From Actinomycetota bacterium (GTDB lineage: Bacteria; Actinomycetota; Actinomycetes; Streptosporangiales; Streptosporangiaceae), in contig DAHVAR010000050.1 in assembly GCA_027314515.1 (NCBI GenBank), positions 1 through 34,615 of the forward strand: a stretch of DNA of 34,615 nt. The letters are read 5' to 3'. Positions 31,206 to 34,615 of this stretch are shown here, in pieces (positions within the stretch are counted from its first letter, which is position 1; every line of letters begins with the position of its first letter). The translations under genes were made by a program, and so were the position numbers. The notes beneath the pieces were generated by a model. The model worked only from the letters and a program-made list of their open reading frames with translations, made no database searches and had not been told where the DNA came from.

Positions 31206-31472
31206 CGTCTCGCCTGCGCGGCTGCCCCGTCGAGGTCCGCGCCCGCGAGCGCCGGGATTGCGGGGCCGGGCGGCCGCATGCCGCGCTGGCCCATGCGGCC
31301 GGCAGCGTCCGCAGCGAGCGCTTTCCCGGATCGGGGCACCGAACGACTTACCGCGATGTAGCGTCCATTCATGCGGTTGGGCACAGCCAATCACCGTAGG
31401 GCCGGACCGACTTGCGGCCGGCTTTTTGCCGCGGCGCCGATATTACCCGGCGGATTCGCGCAGCAATCTGAC

Positions 31473-31545
31473 GCCCGCGTAGTCCAACGGCAGAGACACC
31501 GGCTTTAAACACCGCCGAATACGGGTTCGAATCCCGTCGCGGGCA
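31473..31545 (+). tRNA. tRNA-like gene, apparent UAA anticodon, imperfect anticodon stem
   Basis: A 73-nt cloverleaf: acceptor GCCCGCG/CGCGGGC (31473-31479 with 31538-31544), discriminator A31545, T arm ACGGG-TTCGAAT-CCCGT fully paired, and D arm GTC/GAC. CCA is not encoded (ACCG follows). The anticodon stem has only three central pairs (CGG 31500-31502 with CCG 31512-31514) and a mismatch at each end. This leaves a loop TTTAAAC whose positions 34-36 (31506-31508) read UAA, the anticodon for leucine UUA codons. The variable loop is short (5 nt), whereas normal leucine tRNAs have a long variable arm. It may be a degraded tRNA, a phage-type tRNA or a non-canonical one. The remaining gene-free sequence 31206-31620 shows nothing else I can support. 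Confidence 0.6.
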
Positions 31546-31620
31546 CCGTGCAGTCATCGCCATGGCGGTCGCCGGGTGACGGGCATAACGCGCGGTCAGG
31601 TCCGGCCGAATCCGCAGGCG

Positions 31621-32295
31621 TCAGGTTACCGCGCTGCGGTCGGCGGCGGTCGGCGCCATCGGCGGCGCGGGCGTGGACAGCAGGCCGGCAATCGCGGCGG
31701 CAGCATCATCGGCGCTGGTGACCGACGTATCAATGACGACGTCGCCGGCCTGCAAGGGCGAGATGTCCAGGCCTGCCAGGAGCTCCCTGAGCCGGGCTCC
31801 CTCCAGTAGCTTCCCGTGCGCGCGCCTAGACTCGTCGGCCAGCCTGGCTTCAAGTACGTCCGCAGGCGCAGTAAGGCCGACGAAGATGGTTCTTCCGCCC
31901 TGGCACTCGACGATCTTCCTTGCCGCCTCGGCGAACGCGGCGAAGCGCGCCCGCCCATGGGCCCCGCCCCACGCTGAGTTGTTCGTGAAGATCAGGTCAA
32001 CGCCAAACTCCGCAGCCCTGGCGAAGACATCCAGCCGCAGCCTGTGCACGACAGCTTTATACGCTTCGCCGCCAAAGGGAAATACCGAGCTGACCGCGTT
32101 CACCGTCAGGTGGTTGTGGAACAAGGGAAAGCCGGTGAGCGCCGCCACTTTCCTGGCAATCGTCAGCTTGCCGCTGGCCGGCGGGCCGTAGAGATACAGC
32201 AGCGTAGGAATGCGAGCGGGTACCGCGGAGTCCTTCTGATCGTTGACACCGCGCTCGAACGCCAGGAAGTCAGCTACCACTCGGTCAGCAGTCAC
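31621..32295 (-). CDS. P-loop ATPase/kinase-like protein (AAA_33 type), 224 aa
   Basis: The Walker A motif is GPPASGKLT (37-45), directly after a hydrophobic strand (TLLYLY), as in shikimate-kinase- and chloramphenicol-phosphotransferase-like small kinases. Further along are LIFTNNSAWGG and FVGLTAPADVLEARL, and the conserved tail segment DVVIDTSVTSADDAA, which is typical of this fold (DxxIDTS). GTG 32295 is selected; GTG 32280 is possible. The start is 14 nt downstream of the DUF2237 stop, so the two are probably co-transcribed. It likely phosphorylates a small molecule; the substrate is unknown. Confidence 0.72.
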   Translation of the reverse strand: MTADRVVADFLAFERGVNDQKDSAVPARIPTLLYLYGPPASGKLTIARKVAALTGFPLFHNHLTVNAVSSVFPFGGEAYKAVVHRLRLDVFARAAEFGVDLIFTNNSAWGGAHGRARFAAFAEAARKIVECQGGRTIFVGLTAPADVLEARLADESRRAHGKLLEGARLRELLAGLDISPLQAGDVVIDTSVTSADDAAAAIAGLLSTPAPPMAPTAADRSAVT

Positions 32296-32309
32296 TGCGC
32301 CCGCCGCGG

Positions 32310-32741
32310 TCAGCCGTCCAGTGCGCCGGGATCTGCCGGAACGTCGACCGCGTGCTCCCGCAGAATCGGCAGCGGGACGATGTGCAGTGCCCGCTCGTGA
32401 GTTGCTGCCAGGACGACCGGCGCGGCAGCGCCATCGATATGAGCTCGCAGCCAGTTCGCGGCCGTGACGCACCACCGGTCGCCGGGCGTGAGGCCAGGAA
32501 ACTGGTAGGCGGGCATCGGCGTGGTCAGGTCGTTGCCGATGCCGCGCTGATGCTCGAGGAACTCAGCGGTCACCACCGCGCAGATCGTGTGACTGCCGAG
32601 GTCTTCCGGTCCGGTGTGACAGCACCCGTCACGGTAGAACCCGGTGACCGGGCTGTTGCTGCACGCCTCCAGCTCACCGCCGAGCACATTGCGATCTGCC
32701 ACCGCAGCAGTATCCGTGCTCCGCGCGCCCGCGACAAGCAC
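32310..32741 (-). CDS. DUF2237 family protein, 143 aa
   Basis: The family hallmarks are all present: NVLGGELEACS, PVTGFYRDGCC, TGPEDLGSHTICAVVTAEFL, then FPGLTPGDRWCVTAANW and the closing VLAATHERAL. The protein is a small soluble one of unknown function found across bacteria, with conserved Cys and His residues that could bind a metal. GTG 32741 begins one base after the stop of the AceE-type gene, which suggests coupling; GTG 32702, nearer to the conserved region, is an alternative. It forms the middle of a three-gene run with the AceE-type and P-loop genes. Confidence 0.88.
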   Translation of the reverse strand: MLVAGARSTDTAAVADRNVLGGELEACSNSPVTGFYRDGCCHTGPEDLGSHTICAVVTAEFLEHQRGIGNDLTTPMPAYQFPGLTPGDRWCVTAANWLRAHIDGAAAPVVLAATHERALHIVPLPILREHAVDVPADPGALDG

Positions 32742-32742
32742 C

Positions 32743-34615
32743 TCAGCGTAGCGACAGCGCCGCGAGCGCGGCGTTCACGATCGAGCCAGCGTCCAGGTCG
32801 TGCGCCCGGTAGAGGTCCGCCACCGCGCCGGACTGGCCGAAGCTATCGACGCCGAGGCTGACCGCGGGGACGCCAAGCGCGGAGCCGAGCCAGCTCATCG
32901 TGTGCGAGGCCGCGTCGTGCACGGTGACGACCGGCGCCCGGTCGCCGAACGCCGAGCGCAGCGCGCCAGGGACGGACGGCGCGGTCGCGGTTCGCACGCC
33001 CTGGCGAAGGGTGCGCTGCCAGGCCCGGTACAGCCGGTCGGCCGAAGTGATGTCGACGACGGTCGCCGCGATGCCTTCCTCGGACAGTTCCGCGGCGGCC
33101 TGCAGGACTTCGGGCAGGACCGCGCCGCAGCCGACCAGGTACACCGGGGGAGCGCCGGCCGCCGCTGATTCCGCCGCGTCCACCAGCCGGTAGCCGCCGG
33201 CCAGCACCTGACGGCGCAAGATGGCATCGCCGAGCCGCTCGCGCGCAGCCTGGAACGGAGCCTGGTCGATGCCGCGCGTGGTGAGCCGGAAGTAGTACGA
33301 GCCGGTCTCTGCCTGGCCGGGGCCGGCCTCGCCGGGCCGGGCACCTGGCGCTGCCGCTGCGGCGACCGACTGCAGCGCCCCGCACAGCAGCCAGTCGAGC
33401 GCGACCGCGTAGGCAGGCTCGATGAAGGTCACGTTGGGCAGTTCGAGCCCGACCGATGCGGTGATCGTCGACTGGTGGGCGCCGCCTTCTGGCGCGAGCG
33501 TCACGCCGGACGGCGTCCCGGCGACGACGAACCGCGCGCCCGAGTACACCGAGTAGATGAACGCGTCCAGGCCGCGCAGCACGAACGGGTCGTACACGGT
33601 GCCGACCGGCAGCAACTGCTGATCGGACAAATCCCAGGCCAGGCCGAGCTGACCGAGCAGCAAGAACAGGTTCATCTCGCTGATGCCAAGCTCGATATGC
33701 TGGCCGTCCGGTCCTTCCGCCCATTTGAGCACGGGGTCCTGGCTCCAGGACCGGCGCGGAACGGGGGAGAAGACGCCGGTCCGGTTGATGAAGCCGGCCA
33801 GGTTCGTCGAGGTCGCGACGTCGGGCGCGGTGGTCACGAGGTAGGGTCCGGCTGACTCGGACCGGGATAGGTCCACCAGGATCCGCCCGAACGCCTCCTG
33901 GGTGGAGATCGGCCTGGCCGCGCGCAGGCCGACTGCGTCGGGCACGACTACCCCGTTCCCGGTATGAGACCGTGGCGGCCTGGACAGCTGTTCGCGGCGG
34001 GCGGCCGCCCACTGCCCGGCCGGCGTCATCGGGTCAAGCCGGTCCCACTCGGTTGCGGTGGTCAGCCCGAGCCGGGCCCGCAGCTGGCCGACCTGCGCGG
34101 TGGTGAGCAGCGCCGAGTGATTGCGCGGGTTACCCGCGATCGGCAGGCCCCAGCCCTTGATCGTGTAGGCGAACAGCACGCTCGGCCGGTCCTTCTCGCC
34201 ATCGCATTCGGCGAACGCGGCCAGCAGCGAGCCGATGTCGTGCCCGGCCAGGTCGGTGACGAGCGGTGCCAGGTCCTCGTCCGGGATGCCAGCGCAGAAC
34301 CGCTGCACCGCGGGCGGCGCTCCGTCGGTGAACCGCTCGCGCACCGCGGCTGCCTCAAGGCCGAACAGCGACTGGTACTGCTCGTTCGGCATCGCGTCGA
34401 TCCAGTCGCGCAGGCTGTCGCCGCCTGGCTGGGCGAACGCGCGCTGCAGCGCCTGGCCGTACTTGGCCTCGACCACGTGCCAGCCGGCGGCGCTGAACTG
34501 CTGCTCCCACTGCGCGATCCGGACGCCGGGCACGACCCGGTCCAGCGACTGGCGGTTGACGTCGACTATCCACAGCACGTCGCCGAGGCCGTCGGTGGCG
34601 GGATCGGCGACTGCC
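32743..34615 (-). CDS. AceE-type (homodimeric) pyruvate dehydrogenase E1, N-terminus beyond window
   Basis: The frame stays open to the right edge, so about 624 codons of the C-terminal part are visible. Marks of the AceE-like transketolase family include DVLWIVDVNRQSLDRVVP, AMPNEQYQSLFG, TIKGWGLPIAGNPRNHSALL, then the pyrimidine-domain segment HIELGISEMNLFLLLGQL and the transketolase C-terminal domain ending SFGQSGAVADLYRAHDLDAG. Such enzymes are thiamine-diphosphate-dependent and decarboxylate 2-oxo acids in the pyruvate dehydrogenase complex. Actinobacterial genomes often hold shorter AceE relatives of uncertain substrate, so pyruvate is probable but not certain. The ThDP-binding GDG..N motif lies outside the window. 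Confidence 0.85.
   Translation of the reverse strand, partial: AVADPATDGLGDVLWIVDVNRQSLDRVVPGVRIAQWEQQFSAAGWHVVEAKYGQALQRAFAQPGGDSLRDWIDAMPNEQYQSLFGLEAAAVRERFTDGAPPAVQRFCAGIPDEDLAPLVTDLAGHDIGSLLAAFAECDGEKDRPSVLFAYTIKGWGLPIAGNPRNHSALLTTAQVGQLRARLGLTTATEWDRLDPMTPAGQWAAARREQLSRPPRSHTGNGVVVPDAVGLRAARPISTQEAFGRILVDLSRSESAGPYLVTTAPDVATSTNLAGFINRTGVFSPVPRRSWSQDPVLKWAEGPDGQHIELGISEMNLFLLLGQLGLAWDLSDQQLLPVGTVYDPFVLRGLDAFIYSVYSGARFVVAGTPSGVTLAPEGGAHQSTITASVGLELPNVTFIEPAYAVALDWLLCGALQSVAAAAAPGARPGEAGPGQAETGSYYFRLTTRGIDQAPFQAARERLGDAILRRQVLAGGYRLVDAAESAAAGAPPVYLVGCGAVLPEVLQAAAELSEEGIAATVVDITSADRLYRAWQRTLRQGVRTATAPSVPGALRSAFGDRAPVVTVHDAASHTMSWLGSALGVPAVSLGVDSFGQSGAVADLYRAHDLDAGSIVNAALAALSLR

Noticed and set aside
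31427-31450. Short GGCCG/CGGCC-type hairpin followed by TTTTT before the tRNA-like gene
   Set aside because: The stem is only about 5 bp and no plus-strand gene ends upstream of it, so a terminator role cannot be supported.
31504-31510. Reading the tRNA-like anticodon as UUA (a suppressor of UAA stops)
   Set aside because: That requires moving the loop by one base, which breaks the three central stem pairs. The alignment that keeps them gives UAA.
1-34615. CRISPR array, rRNA genes or prophage
   Set aside because: No regularly spaced repeats, no rRNA-like stretches and no phage structural or integrase genes were seen.

Overview
The window is high-GC DNA from a soil-type actinobacterium. The evidence is GC-rich third codon positions, frequent GTG/TTG starts, an F420-type oxidoreductase, a DinB protein of the actinobacterial mycothiol-linked type, and very rare TTA codons. 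The order is not resolved; a Streptosporangiales- or Frankia-like host is only a guess.

Region 1 (1-1356) holds the end of an Xaa-Pro aminopeptidase, about 580 bp without a convincing gene, and a MarR regulator broken by several frameshifts. Region 2 (1357-16160) is the main interest: thirteen minus-strand genes, nearly all overlapping by 4-11 nt, read from a single promoter region near 16250. In transcription order they are: a glutathionylspermidine-synthase-like (permuted) ATP-grasp protein, an ATP-grasp amino-acid ligase, tryptophan 2,3-dioxygenase (TDO), a kynureninase-like class V PLP enzyme, a second larger TDO-superfamily protein, a class A FAD monooxygenase, a class IV (IlvE-like) aminotransferase, a cyclase-family/kynurenine-formamidase-like hydrolase, a methyltransferase, a GNAT acyltransferase, a second methyltransferase, an MFS exporter and a PHP-type (CehA/McbA-like) hydrolase. 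This reads as a biosynthetic gene cluster that turns tryptophan into a kynurenine-, 3-hydroxykynurenine- or anthranilate-type unit and joins it by ATP-grasp ligases, without any NRPS or PKS. I do not recognise a known product. The lead promoter overlaps an iron-box-like sequence, and the first genes carry TTA codons.

Region 3 (16161-20142) looks like an accessory scar: a frameshifted conserved hypothetical gene, an IS66-family transposase and several inverted repeats. Region 4 (20143-22275) has plus-strand genes for an F420-type luciferase-like oxidoreductase, a DinB protein and a small tyrosine-phosphatase-like protein. Region 5 (22344-27691) has a secreted pentapeptide-repeat protein divergent from an MFS transporter, then a proline-iminopeptidase / MarR / MFS operon (25812-28655) with a candidate operator in front. 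Region 6 (28778-31205) is a two-gene operon of amidohydrolase and acyl-CoA ligase. Region 7 (31473-34615) has a tRNA-like gene with an apparent UAA anticodon, a small P-loop kinase-like protein, a DUF2237 protein and the C-terminal two thirds of an AceE-type pyruvate dehydrogenase E1 that runs off the right edge.
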